NCBI RefSeq assembly: GCF_024273235.1
Contig: NZ_JANBVH010000004.1
Location: forward strand, 62,001 to 126,000
Length of the DNA stretch: 64,000 nucleotides
Direction: 5' to 3'
DNA from: Sphingomonas faeni
GTDB lineage: Bacteria; Pseudomonadota; Alphaproteobacteria; Sphingomonadales; Sphingomonadaceae
Position 1 is the stretch's first letter; each line of letters opens with the position of its first letter. Below the pieces are notes generated by a model. It searched no databases. It was not told the origin of the DNA and was given only the letters and a program-made list of their open reading frames with translations. The position numbers and the translations under genes were made by a program. Of this stretch, positions 17,180 through 25,906 are shown piece by piece.

Positions 17180-18515
17180 AGCTCAGCGCCATCACCAGCG
17201 CGAGGCCGACCACCGAGATCGCCGTCTCCAGCATCGACCATGTCCGGAACGTGTCCGCGGTGCTGGTGCCGACATAGCTTTTGACCAGCCAGAATCCCGG
17301 ATCGTTGACGTGGCTGAAGAACACGGAGCCCGCGCCGATCGCCAGCACGACCAGCTCCGGCGACACGCCCGAGCTGGCGACCACGCCCGGCATGATCCCG
17401 ACCGCAGTGATCGTCGCGACGGTCGCGGAGCCAGCCGCCAGGCGTATCCCGACCGCGACCAGCCAGCCCAGCAGCAGCGGCGAGATCGAATACATCAGCA
17501 CGGTGCGCGCCAGCAGGTCGGACAGGCCGGCGGTCACCAGCACCTGCTTCAGCGCACCGCCCGCGCCGATTGCGAGCAGGATCGCCCCGGCCGCGCCCAT
17601 CGTCTCGTGCCACACCGCGGTCTGGATCGCGGCATCGCGCAGCCGCCGGCCGAACAGCAGCGGCAGGGCGATCAGGTTGGTCAGCAACAGCGCGACCACC
17701 GGATTGCTCGCCGCGACCAGCCAGGCGGTGCCCTTCATCCCCGGGATCATCTGGCCCAGCTCGCCGGTCGCGATCATCAGCACGGGCAGCAGCACGATCA
17801 ACAGCGACAGCATCCGCGCCGGCGGTGCGATCGATAGCGCATGATCGTGCAGCACCGGCGCCTCCAGCCGCACGCCGCGCGTCGTGAACTTCGCCAGCAA
17901 TGGCCCGGATATGATCGCCGTCGGGATGGCGATCGCGATCCCGTAGAGCATCGTCTTGCCGAGGCTGGCGCCGAGCGCCTCGACGGCGAGCAAGGGGCCC
18001 GGATGCGGCGGCACCAGCGCGTGGACCACGCCCAGCCCGGCCAGCGCCGGCATGATCAGCCTCAGCTTGGCGGCGTCGCGTTCCGGGCCGTCCTTGCCGG
18101 TCATCTCCTCGGCCGCCGCGACGACGATCGGCAGCAGCAGGACCAGCCCGGTCTCGAAGAACAGCGGCAGCCCGACGATGATCGCGATGCCCAGCGTAGC
18201 CCAGGGCGCGGCCTGGACGCCGGTCATCCGCAGCGCCGCCTTGGCCAGCGACGCGGCGGCGCCCGACAGATGCAGCATCGCGCCCAGCGACAGGCCCAGC
18301 GCGACGACCAGCCCGGTGCCGCCGATGATGTCGCCGACGCCCTTCTGCACCGCCTTGGCGACGTCAGGGAGCGGCAGCCCAGCGAGCAGCCCGACGGTGA
18401 ACGCGCCACACAACAGGCCGATAAAGGGGTGGAGCCGCCCGCGGACGATCATCACCACGGCCAGGCCGATGCCGGCCAGCGCGGCGATCACCAGCCGCAT
18501 GTCCGCACCGATCAT
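17169..18515 (-). CDS. GntP-family gluconate/sugar-acid permease
   Basis: A 448-residue inner-membrane proton symporter of the GntP family, with 12-14 hydrophobic segments and typical blocks HPFIGLLCGAFTVGLLAG, GLPLFFETGLVLLLPI, HALVPPHPGPLLAVEALG and FFSHVNDPGFWLVKSY. Members import gluconate, 2-keto-gluconate or related acids. Next to an alpha-glucuronidase, released (methyl)glucuronate or a derived aldonate is a plausible cargo. The start is uncertain: ATG at 18515 is given, and an in-frame ATG at 18500 is equally good. The upstream extension of the frame is not membrane-protein-like and was left out. Confidence 0.9.
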   Translation of the reverse strand: MIGADMRLVIAALAGIGLAVVMIVRGRLHPFIGLLCGAFTVGLLAGLPLPDVAKAVQKGVGDIIGGTGLVVALGLSLGAMLHLSGAAASLAKAALRMTGVQAAPWATLGIAIIVGLPLFFETGLVLLLPIVVAAAEEMTGKDGPERDAAKLRLIMPALAGLGVVHALVPPHPGPLLAVEALGASLGKTMLYGIAIAIPTAIISGPLLAKFTTRGVRLEAPVLHDHALSIAPPARMLSLLIVLLPVLMIATGELGQMIPGMKGTAWLVAASNPVVALLLTNLIALPLLFGRRLRDAAIQTAVWHETMGAAGAILLAIGAGGALKQVLVTAGLSDLLARTVLMYSISPLLLGWLVAVGIRLAAGSATVATITAVGIMPGVVASSGVSPELVVLAIGAGSVFFSHVNDPGFWLVKSYVGTSTADTFRTWSMLETAISVVGLALVMALSYVV

Positions 18516-18817
18516 CGGCGTGCCGCCCGCGTTCCAGCGCGCGCGTCCGTTGCGTTTCGTGCACGCGTGTCCGGTGCGTGTGGCATCAGGCCCCTCCCGT
18601 CGCTCAGCGGCGCCTTCGCCTGCTGATGATCGTGCATATCTGTACGACAGGTCTTTTCGCTCTGACAACAGAAAAGGCTTGATTGCGTCCAAATCCGTGG
18701 CCCATACTCAAAACCTGTCCAACCGAATCCGTATAAGCGGATCGCTGGATCAACGGCGCAAACCCTGTGGCGGCACTGAATCGTCGCGGCACAGGCTGAA
18801 GCTCAGGGAGGATGACC
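18516..18817. other. Intergenic region between divergent permease and LuxR-type genes
   Basis: About 300 bases without a credible gene. It holds the GT-N3-AC palindrome at 18640-18650, a smaller inverted repeat TCTG-N4-CAGA at 18661-18672, and an A/T-richer stretch around 18650-18740 that probably carries the promoters. Confidence 0.6.
18640..18650. promoter_or_regulatory. Candidate GntR/FadR-type operator
   Basis: CTGTACGACAG contains the GT-N3-AC core of FadR-subfamily operators (consensus TNGTNNNACNA). It lies 125 bases upstream of the permease start, where autoregulation by the FCD regulator would be expected. Confidence 0.4.
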
Positions 18818-19102
18818 ATGGAACGGACCGGCCACGACATCGGGCATCCCCCGGCGGCCAAGGTGGCGGCAAAACCGGCGGCACCAGCGGCGGCACCAGC
18901 GCCGGGGACCCACGCGGCGCTGACACCGACCCAGATCAGGGTACTCCGCGGCGTTCATTCGGGCCTGCTCAACAAACAGATCGCGTTCGATCTCGGCATC
19001 GCCGAGGCCACCGTGAAGGTCCACATGACCGCCCTGATGCGCAAGCTCAACGTCCGCAACCGGACTCAGGCGGCGATCGTCGCGCAGACGCTAGCGATCT
19101 GA
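18818..19102 (+). CDS. Small LuxR-type helix-turn-helix protein
   Basis: A 94-residue protein made of an Ala/Pro/Lys-rich N-terminus (residues ~10-33) and a LuxR/GerE DNA-binding domain: LTPTQIRVLRGVHSGLLNKQIAFDLGIAEATVKVHMTALMRKLNVRNRTQAA. There is no receiver or ligand-binding domain, so it is either a constitutive DNA-binding regulator or a partner of another protein. GGGAGG lies at good distance from ATG 18818, and an ATG six bases earlier is too close. It stands alone between the permease operon and the pectate-lyase-fold gene, with a palindromic repeat downstream. Confidence 0.8.
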   Translation: MERTGHDIGHPPAAKVAAKPAAPAAAPAPGTHAALTPTQIRVLRGVHSGLLNKQIAFDLGIAEATVKVHMTALMRKLNVRNRTQAAIVAQTLAI

Positions 19103-19107
19103 CGCCC

Positions 19108-19245
19108 CCTTTCGATCCTCCCCCGCCAGGGGGAGGTGGCTGGCGCTTGCCAGACGGAGGGGGAGGTAAGCGGCACGTCTGTTCCGTGTCCTCCCCCTCC
19201 GTCGCCTACGGCGCCACCTCCCCCTGGCGGGGGAGGATCGAAAGG
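19108..19245. repeat. Dispersed palindromic repeat, family B, copy 1
   Basis: A ~138-bp palindrome with outer arms CCTTTCGATCCTCCCCCGCC and complement, plus inner GGAGGGGGAGG-type arms. Related copies lie at 34869-34996 and 54775-54902. It sits after the LuxR-type gene, where the strong stem could end transcription. Confidence 0.9.
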
Positions 19246-19332
19246 CTTTCCCGAAAAGATACGACCTTCGTCGCAGATGAAGCGCACCCCCACGAACGGT
19301 AGGACTGCTGTCCTGATAACGGGAGACGGACG

Positions 19333-22300
19333 ATGGTTGCGAAATGGCTGCTCTGCGGGACGGCGCTTCTGATCGCCACGCCCGCATTCGCAAAACCGGC
19401 GACGCCCACGAAGTCCGTCTCGGTCTATCTCACCCAGCCCGACGACCCGAGCGCGATCACCGTCAAGGGCGTCGGCGACGGTCGCGCCGACGACAGCGTC
19501 GCGCTCCAGCAGGCGATCGACGCGGCCGCGGCGGGCGGCCATGGCGGCGTCGTGTTCCTCCCCTCCGGGCGCTACCGGATCAGCCGGACCATCTTCGTCC
19601 GCTCCGCCGTCCGGATCTTCGGCATCGGCCCGACCCGGCCGGAGATCGTGCTCGGCGACAACAGCGCGGGCTATGCGTCGGGCGTCGCGGCGATGGTCAG
19701 CTTCACCGGCGAGGACCAGTACCGCGTCGGCAAGGCGCCCGTGCCGCCGCGCACCAGCGTGCCCTTCGACCCCGCGATCTTCGACGCGACCTCCAGCACC
19801 TTCTATTCCGCGCTCTCCAACGTCGATTTCCGGATCGGCGCGGGCAATGCCGGCGCGGTCGCGGTCCGCTTCCGCGTCGCGCAGCACGGCTATCTGCGCC
19901 ACGTCGATTTCCACATCGGCTCGGGGCTTGCCGGCATCTACCAGGCGGGCAACGAGTTCGAGGACCTGCGCTTCTTCGGCGGTCGCTACGGCATCATGTC
20001 GGAAAAGACCTCGCCCGCGTGGCAGTTCACGCTGATCGACTCCGAGTTCCAGGGCCAGCGCGATGCGGCGATCCGCGAGCATGAGGTCGACCTGACGCTC
20101 GTCAACGTGGCGATCCGCGACACGCCGGTCGGGATCGAGATCGACCGCGGCTATTCCGACTCGCTCTGGGGCAAGGACGTCCGGTTCGAGAACGTGTCGC
20201 AGGCGGGCGTGATCGTGTCGGCGGAGAACAGCGTCTTCACGCAGGTCGGCTTCGACAATGCGGTGGCGTCGAACACCCCGACCTTCGTCCGCTTCCGCGA
20301 CAGCGGGAAGACCGTGGCGGGGGCGGGGCCAAACTACCGTGTCAGCGACTTCTCCTACGGCCTGAAGCTGGCAGGGCTGGGCACGATCGGCGAGTATGCG
20401 ACCGACATCCAGATGGCGCCACTCGCGCGCATGCCCGCGAGGCGCACCCCGGCGATCCGCGCGATGCCGCCGGTCCGCGACTGGGCGAACGTCCATGATC
20501 TCGGCGTGAAGGGCGACGATACCACCGACGACACCGCGGCATTGCAGCGTGCGATCGATACGCACCGCGTGCTGTATCTCCCGGTCGGTCGCTACCGCGT
20601 CACCGATACGATCACGCTGCGCCCCGACAGCGTCCTGATCTCGCTGCACCCCAGCCTCACGCATCTCTACCTCCCCGACGAGACGCCTGCATACATGGGC
20701 GTCGGCGGTCCCAAGGCGCTGTTGCAGAGCGCGAAGGGCGGCAATGCGATCGTCTCGGGGCTCGGCCTGTGGACCGGCGGCGTGAACCCGCGCGCGACCG
20801 CGCTTCTGTGGAAGGCCGGCGAGGCGTCGATGGTCAACGACGTCAAGATCCAGGGCGGCGGCGGCACGGTGCTGACCAAGGGCAGCCCGATCGGCTTCGG
20901 CGATCCGCGCGCGCGCTTCGACGGGCAGCATCCGAGCATCTGGGTGACGGACGGCGGCGGCGGCACCTTCGCGGCGATCTGGTCGCCGAACACGCTGGCC
21001 TCGGCCGGCTTCCAGGTCTCGAACACCACGACCCCCGGCCATGTCTACGAACTGTCGGCCGAGCACCATTACCGCGCCGAGATCGTCCTCGATAATGTCG
21101 AGAACTGGGAATTTCTCGCGCCGCAGACCGAGCAGGAGGTGCGCGACGGCGTCGACGCGATCTCGACCGAGATCCGCAACTCGCGCAACATCCTGTTCGC
21201 CAACTACCATGGCTACCGCGTGACGCGCACGATCAAGCCGATGGACGCCGCGGTAAAGCTCTACAATTCCGGCGATATCCGCTTTCGCAATGTCCATGTG
21301 AACGCCGAAAGCGGCTTTGCGAGCTGCGACGCGAAAGGCTGCGGCACCTATCTGCGCGCCAGCAAATTCCCGTTCGAGAACGCGATCAAGGACATGACCC
21401 GCCAGCAGGAGGTGCGCGAGCGCGAGTTCGCCCGGCTCGACGTGCCAGCCGCCCCTGCGACCGCGGCGACCCAGCCGGCGATTCCCGTGTCGCCGGGCGT
21501 CGAAAAGCTCGCCGACGGCTTCTATTCGATCGCAGGCGGATCGATCGATGCGAAGGGGAAATTGTATTTCATCGATCGCCAGTTTCAACGGATACATGGC
21601 TGGACCAAGGCCGAAGGGTTGTCGATCGTCGCGGATGCGCCGCTCGATGCGGTGAACCTCGCGGTCGATCGCTCGGGCAAGCTGCTCGTCCAGTCCTCCG
21701 CCGGGCGCGACGGAACCGTCTACAGCATCGATCCGGCCAAGCCGGCCGAGGTCACGGTCATCCCCCCGACCACCGCCGGCCCGAACCGCGGCGCGGCCAC
21801 CCTGCTCCCCGTCAACGTCTGGGCGAATGGCGAGTTCGCCGACCGGATCGACCCGGCGACCTATACCTACCCGACGATGGCGGACTTCTTCACCGGCAAG
21901 ATGGGCGAGGCCAAGTCGCAGGAATATGTCTCGCCCGACGGATCGCTGGTGCTGCCGGCATTCCGCGTCTGGAACCAGGGGCCGGACGATCACCGCGGCT
22001 GGCGCTGGTCCGACACGCTCGACAGCTATGGCTTCGTCGCTGCCGCCCCCGGCGAACGAATTGTCCTGACCAACGCCTCGGAGAACCGGACCTATAGCGG
22101 CGTCGTCGGCGATCAGGGCCGCCTGACCGACCTCAAGGTCGTCGCCGATCGCGGCGGCGAGAGCGTCGCGCGCGATGCCGCGGGCAACCTCTACGTCGCC
22201 AACGGCCAGGTGTTCGTCTACGCCCCCGATGGCACGCTGGCCCGCCGCATCGACGTCCCCGAGCGTCCGCTGCAACTCGTGATCGGCGGCGCCGACCGCC

Positions 22301-22350
22301 GCACGCTGTTCATCCTCACGCACCACGCATTGTACGCGACCGGGATCTAG
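19333..22350 (+). CDS. Exported tandem pectate-lyase-fold protein with C-terminal SMP-30-like propeller
   Basis: A 1005-residue exported protein. A signal peptide (KWLLCGTALLIATPAFA) is followed by a right-handed beta-helix domain of the Pectate_lyase_3/GH55-like type (GVGDGRADDSVALQQAIDAA, VVFLPSGRYRISRTI, residues ~45-370). A second copy follows (DLGVKGDDTTDDTAALQRAID, LYLPVGRYRVTDTI, ~388-690). The last ~290 residues (VEKLADGFYSIAGGSIDAKGKLYFIDRQ) resemble an SMP-30-type propeller. The tandem helix layout is that of GH55-like glucanases. The fold is clear but the substrate is not, and a role on plant polysaccharide is inferred from the GH67, GH3 and esterase neighbours. GGGAG precedes the ATG. 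Confidence 0.82.
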   Translation: MVAKWLLCGTALLIATPAFAKPATPTKSVSVYLTQPDDPSAITVKGVGDGRADDSVALQQAIDAAAAGGHGGVVFLPSGRYRISRTIFVRSAVRIFGIGPTRPEIVLGDNSAGYASGVAAMVSFTGEDQYRVGKAPVPPRTSVPFDPAIFDATSSTFYSALSNVDFRIGAGNAGAVAVRFRVAQHGYLRHVDFHIGSGLAGIYQAGNEFEDLRFFGGRYGIMSEKTSPAWQFTLIDSEFQGQRDAAIREHEVDLTLVNVAIRDTPVGIEIDRGYSDSLWGKDVRFENVSQAGVIVSAENSVFTQVGFDNAVASNTPTFVRFRDSGKTVAGAGPNYRVSDFSYGLKLAGLGTIGEYATDIQMAPLARMPARRTPAIRAMPPVRDWANVHDLGVKGDDTTDDTAALQRAIDTHRVLYLPVGRYRVTDTITLRPDSVLISLHPSLTHLYLPDETPAYMGVGGPKALLQSAKGGNAIVSGLGLWTGGVNPRATALLWKAGEASMVNDVKIQGGGGTVLTKGSPIGFGDPRARFDGQHPSIWVTDGGGGTFAAIWSPNTLASAGFQVSNTTTPGHVYELSAEHHYRAEIVLDNVENWEFLAPQTEQEVRDGVDAISTEIRNSRNILFANYHGYRVTRTIKPMDAAVKLYNSGDIRFRNVHVNAESGFASCDAKGCGTYLRASKFPFENAIKDMTRQQEVREREFARLDVPAAPATAATQPAIPVSPGVEKLADGFYSIAGGSIDAKGKLYFIDRQFQRIHGWTKAEGLSIVADAPLDAVNLAVDRSGKLLVQSSAGRDGTVYSIDPAKPAEVTVIPPTTAGPNRGAATLLPVNVWANGEFADRIDPATYTYPTMADFFTGKMGEAKSQEYVSPDGSLVLPAFRVWNQGPDDHRGWRWSDTLDSYGFVAAAPGERIVLTNASENRTYSGVVGDQGRLTDLKVVADRGGESVARDAAGNLYVANGQVFVYAPDGTLARRIDVPERPLQLVIGGADRRTLFILTHHALYATGI

Positions 22351-22357
22351 ACGCCGG

Positions 22358-23620
22358 CTAGCGGAAGAGGGCGAGGGGTATGGCCTCGCCCATCGCGCGA
22401 TACCCGGCCTCGGACGGGTGGAGATGGTCGCCCGAATCATAGCGGGGCGACAGCCGGTCGGGATGTGCCGGATCGCGCATCGACCGGTCGAAATCGATCA
22501 CCGCGTCGAACACGCCGGACGTGCGGATGAACGCGTTGACCGCCTGCCGATCGGCCTCGTTGACGGCGTCGGGATGGTAATAGCTGTTGCCACCGAACGG
22601 CATGACCGTGCCGCCGATCACCTTGATCCCGTGCGCATGCGCCCGCGCGACCAGCTGCGTGAAACCGGCCTTGAGCTGCGCGACCAGCGCGGCGTGCTGC
22701 GCGGGCGTGGCAGGCGCATCGCGGGTCAGGACGCCGAGATCGTTCACGCCCTCCAGCACGATCGCCCAGCGCACGCCGCTGCGCGCGACGACGTCGCGAT
22801 CGAACCGCGCAAGCAGATTGGGGCCGAGACCGTCGAGCAGCACGCGATTGCCGCCGATCCCTGCATTGACGACGCCGATCGCCCGCGTTGCAGGGCGCGC
22901 GCGGAGTCTTTGTGCCAGCACGTCGGTCCAGCGGGTGTTGCGCTCGGGCTTCACGCCGTACCCGTCGGTGATCGAGTCGCCAATCGCGGCGATGGTACCC
23001 GCGGCCGGCGCCCCCGCGACCTCGACATCCGCGAGCGCATACCAGTGTGTCGTCGGCGTCGCACCCGCCAGCGTCCCGTCCGCAACCGCGTCGCCGGCCC
23101 GCGTGAAACTGGTCGCGCGCGAGCCGGGGTGGCCGGTCTGCGGGCTGGCGGCGTCCGGCAAATAGAGGCTGACGGCCAGATCGGCGCCGGCTGCGACCCG
23201 CAGCGCGACCGGGTCGCTGTAGATTTCCGCACCGGCCGGGATCACCGCGTCGCCCTGCCCCGAGAAGGTCAGCCGGGCGCCGCCTTCGATCCGCGGCGTG
23301 CCGGGCGCGACCGACCGGGCAAGGTGCGCCCCGCCGATGACCAGCGGACGCGTACCGAATGCGTTGGAGAGCCGGATGCGTACGCGCTCACCGCCGGCCG
23401 ACACGCGCACGACCTGCCGCAGCGTGATCGCGCCGGCCCGGTCGGCGGGGAGCGCATTGTCGCCCTCGGCGATCATCTGCGCCGATCCCCAGGTCGCGAT
23501 CCAGTGCGTGTTTCGTGGCGGCGCAATGTCCCGTGCAGTGTCCCGTGCAGTGTCCCGCGCGCCTGCGCCCGTCACGATCAGGGCGCCCAACATCAGCGCC
23601 AACGGCCACCGTCTCGTCAT
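22358..23620 (-). CDS. Exported SGNH/GDSL hydrolase, possible xylan acetylesterase
   Basis: A 420-residue secreted esterase. After a signal peptide there is an N-terminal jelly-roll-like region (residues ~35-200), then an SGNH hydrolase domain with block I AAIGDSITDG (Ser216), block II Gly in NAGIGGNRV, block III GVNDLG and block V DHLHP (D398, H401). Such enzymes deacetylate plant polysaccharides or cleave lipids. It lies 47 bases downstream of the GH67 gene on the same strand, so deacetylation of glucuronoxylan fragments is likely. The signal-peptide cleavage zone contains Arg-Asp-Thr-Ala repeated by 12-bp tandem units (about 23526-23561). Confidence 0.85.
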   Translation of the reverse strand: MTRRWPLALMLGALIVTGAGARDTARDTARDIAPPRNTHWIATWGSAQMIAEGDNALPADRAGAITLRQVVRVSAGGERVRIRLSNAFGTRPLVIGGAHLARSVAPGTPRIEGGARLTFSGQGDAVIPAGAEIYSDPVALRVAAGADLAVSLYLPDAASPQTGHPGSRATSFTRAGDAVADGTLAGATPTTHWYALADVEVAGAPAAGTIAAIGDSITDGYGVKPERNTRWTDVLAQRLRARPATRAIGVVNAGIGGNRVLLDGLGPNLLARFDRDVVARSGVRWAIVLEGVNDLGVLTRDAPATPAQHAALVAQLKAGFTQLVARAHAHGIKVIGGTVMPFGGNSYYHPDAVNEADRQAVNAFIRTSGVFDAVIDFDRSMRDPAHPDRLSPRYDSGDHLHPSEAGYRAMGEAIPLALFR

Positions 23621-23667
23621 CGCGTCCTCATCCTCTTCTGTCGCGTCAGCGCATCGTTATCGAAGGG

Positions 23668-25791
23668 TTATTGCGGGTTGCCGGGCGCGTACGGAAAGCG
23701 CTGCGCCTTGTACCACGCCAGGTCGTGCGCGGGCGCCGCCGCTCCCGCCGGCAACGGGCGTCCGTTGACCGACATCCAATAGGCGAGGCTCGCATCGCGC
23801 CACCACCGCGCTTCGCGCTCCTGCACCGCCAGATAGGTCGCGGTCTTGGCCCAGCGCTCGGCATCGACCTGCGGCTTCAGCGCATCCCATCGCCGGCGCA
23901 TGTCCGCGACATATGCGACGCCGGAATCGTAATCATGGACCATCTCCGCCCATAATGTCCGCCCAGACGCCATGCGCCGGTCCCACGAGACGTGGTGGAA
24001 CCACAGCAGGTCGCGCTCCGGCGTCGTCGCCGGATCAGCGAGCGTGCGGGCGAGGGCAGGGGCGTATTGCGCGACCGCGTTGCTGCCCGTCTTGGTCCGG
24101 TCGAAGCCGATCCCGGCCTTGTCGGCGCGGTGATAATAGACCGGGTTCCATTCGGGGCGCTTGAGATCGGCCACCCACGGAGCCGGGCCGTAATGATGCC
24201 CCGTCGCCATGAGGTGCGCGAGCCCCAGGGGCGTCATGTAGTCGACCACCGCCTCGCGCGATCCCATCATCATCGCGACCACCGGATCGACGACGTTCGG
24301 GGAAGGGGCAAAGGTCATCGCCGCCCATTCGCGTGCGATCGGCGCGGCGCCCAGCGTCGGATCCCACGCCATCCGCCCGAACGCGTACCAGTTCGCCTGA
24401 TTGAACGTCGAGCCAGCCCAGTCCCGGTCGCGCCCGATATTGGCGACCCCCGCCATGCCCGTCAGCGTATGACCTTCGACCGAGCCGTCGACGACGTCCG
24501 CGACGGTCTCGCCCGGCGTCCGCATCGTCTCGCTCGACAGCGTTTCGGCGAACATCGGCCCGAGATAGGCGAGGTGCGTCGCGAAGCCGAGATACTCCTT
24601 GGTGATCTGGAATTCGATCATCAGCGGCGTTTTCGGCATCGCCCCGAACAGCGGGTGGAACGGCTCGCGCGGCTGGAAGTCGATCGCGCCGTTCTTGACC
24701 TGGACGATGACGTTGCTCGCGAACGTGCCGTCGAGCGGCTTGAACTCGGTGTATGCCTGCTTGGCGCGGTCGTCCGGGTCGGTTTCCGCATAGACGAACG
24801 CGCGCCACATCACGATTCCGCCATGCGGCGCGACCGCGGCGGCGAGCATGTTGGCGCCGTCCGCATGGCTGCGGTGATAGTCGCGCGGGCCGGGCTGGCC
24901 TTCGCTGTTCGCCTTGACCAGGAAGCCACCGAAATCGGGGATGCTGCGATAGATCTCGTCGGTCTTCGCCTTCCACCACGCCGCGACCTGTGGATCGAGC
25001 GGGTCGGCCGTCTTCAGGCCACCGATTTCGATAGGGGCCGAGAAGCGCGCCGACAGGTACACCTTGATCCCGTACGGCCGGAACACGTCGGCGAGCGCCG
25101 CCGCCTTGGCGATATACGGCGCGGTCAGGCTGTCGGCCTTCGCGTTGACGTTGTTGAGGACGGTGCCGTTGATCCCGAGCGACGCGTTGGCGCGCGCGTA
25201 ATCGGTGTAGCGGGGATCGCGGAAATCGGGGAGCGTCCACCAATCCCACAGCGACACGCCGGCATAGCCACGCTCGACCACGCCATCCAGATTGTCCCAA
25301 TGGTTTAGCACGCGCAGTTTCACGCGGGGGCTCGATGTCAGGGCGATGCGGTCGAGGCTGCCACCGGTCTGGAGGTGCCGCAGCAAGGCGAAGCTGCCGT
25401 ACAGCACGCCGCGGTCGGTATTGGCGGTGACGAGGAGGACGCGGCGATTGCCGATCGTGACGAGGCCGATACGGTATCCTTCGTCGCCGAGCGCGGCCAG
25501 GGGCAAGCGAAGTGCCGCGACGTCGCGATCGTTGGCGGTGGCCAGCAGGATCGGCGGCGGGCTGGTCCCGAACAGCCCCACGCCGCGCCGCAGTTCCTCC
25601 GCCGCGACCCGGAGCGTAGGCGTATCGCCGCGCGCTTCGACCGTCGGGGCATTCCGCGCGGGCGTCGTCGCCGGGGCGTGATAGCGCAGCCAGAGATCGT
25701 AGCCGTCTTCGGCCTGCGCCGGTCCGGTCAAACCAATTACTGCCCCGAACAGCAGCGCGAACTTACCGATCCATCGGCCGAATTGCGTCAT
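23668..25791 (-). CDS. GH67 alpha-glucuronidase
   Basis: A 707-residue exported enzyme that removes 4-O-methyl-glucuronic acid from the end of xylo-oligosaccharides. It has a signal peptide (ALLFGAVIGLTGPAQA), an N-terminal domain (~to residue 130), a TIM barrel and an all-helical C-terminal domain. Catalytic residues of GH67 are recognisable: acid E297 in KANSEGQPGP, and the base pair D371 (NGAIDFQPREP) and E393 (MIEFQITKEY). ATG 25791 follows GAGAGGA. An in-frame ATG 18 codons upstream would spoil the signal peptide. It is the first gene of a GH67-esterase unit, divergent from GH3. Confidence 0.95.
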   Translation of the reverse strand: MTQFGRWIGKFALLFGAVIGLTGPAQAEDGYDLWLRYHAPATTPARNAPTVEARGDTPTLRVAAEELRRGVGLFGTSPPPILLATANDRDVAALRLPLAALGDEGYRIGLVTIGNRRVLLVTANTDRGVLYGSFALLRHLQTGGSLDRIALTSSPRVKLRVLNHWDNLDGVVERGYAGVSLWDWWTLPDFRDPRYTDYARANASLGINGTVLNNVNAKADSLTAPYIAKAAALADVFRPYGIKVYLSARFSAPIEIGGLKTADPLDPQVAAWWKAKTDEIYRSIPDFGGFLVKANSEGQPGPRDYHRSHADGANMLAAAVAPHGGIVMWRAFVYAETDPDDRAKQAYTEFKPLDGTFASNVIVQVKNGAIDFQPREPFHPLFGAMPKTPLMIEFQITKEYLGFATHLAYLGPMFAETLSSETMRTPGETVADVVDGSVEGHTLTGMAGVANIGRDRDWAGSTFNQANWYAFGRMAWDPTLGAAPIAREWAAMTFAPSPNVVDPVVAMMMGSREAVVDYMTPLGLAHLMATGHHYGPAPWVADLKRPEWNPVYYHRADKAGIGFDRTKTGSNAVAQYAPALARTLADPATTPERDLLWFHHVSWDRRMASGRTLWAEMVHDYDSGVAYVADMRRRWDALKPQVDAERWAKTATYLAVQEREARWWRDASLAYWMSVNGRPLPAGAAAPAHDLAWYKAQRFPYAPGNPQ

Positions 25792-25818
25792 AATCCTCTC
25801 CCGCTGTTCCGCGCCACA

Positions 25819-25848
25819 TTGACAGGATCGCGGATGATCAGCCATGTT
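25819..25848 (+). promoter_or_regulatory. Candidate promoter of the GH3 gene
   Basis: TTGACA (25819-25824), 18 bases, then CATGTT (25843-25848). The -35 is consensus and the -10 is weak. The -10 overlaps the LacI-type palindrome at 25845-25858, an arrangement suited to repression. Confidence 0.45.
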
Positions 25849-25858
25849 ATCGCTATCA
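25845..25858. promoter_or_regulatory. LacI-type operator-like palindrome in the GH67/GH3 divergent promoter
   Basis: TGTTATCGCTATCA fits TGNTANCGNTANCA, the even palindrome with central CG typical of LacI-family operators and resembling xylose-repressor sites of Caulobacter. It lies midway between the divergent GH67 and GH3 starts. No lacI-type gene is in this window, so the regulator would be encoded elsewhere. Confidence 0.55.
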
Positions 25859-25906
25859 CGACGACGGCTTCGACAGCAATGCCGCGTTTCAAATTAGGAG
25901 ACAATC

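Noticed and set aside
19066..22440. Open minus-strand frame of ~1124 codons antisense to the pectate-lyase-fold gene
   Set aside because: Asp/Arg/Val-rich translation typical of antisense frames in high-GC DNA, with no domain. The plus strand has a signal peptide and recognisable domains.
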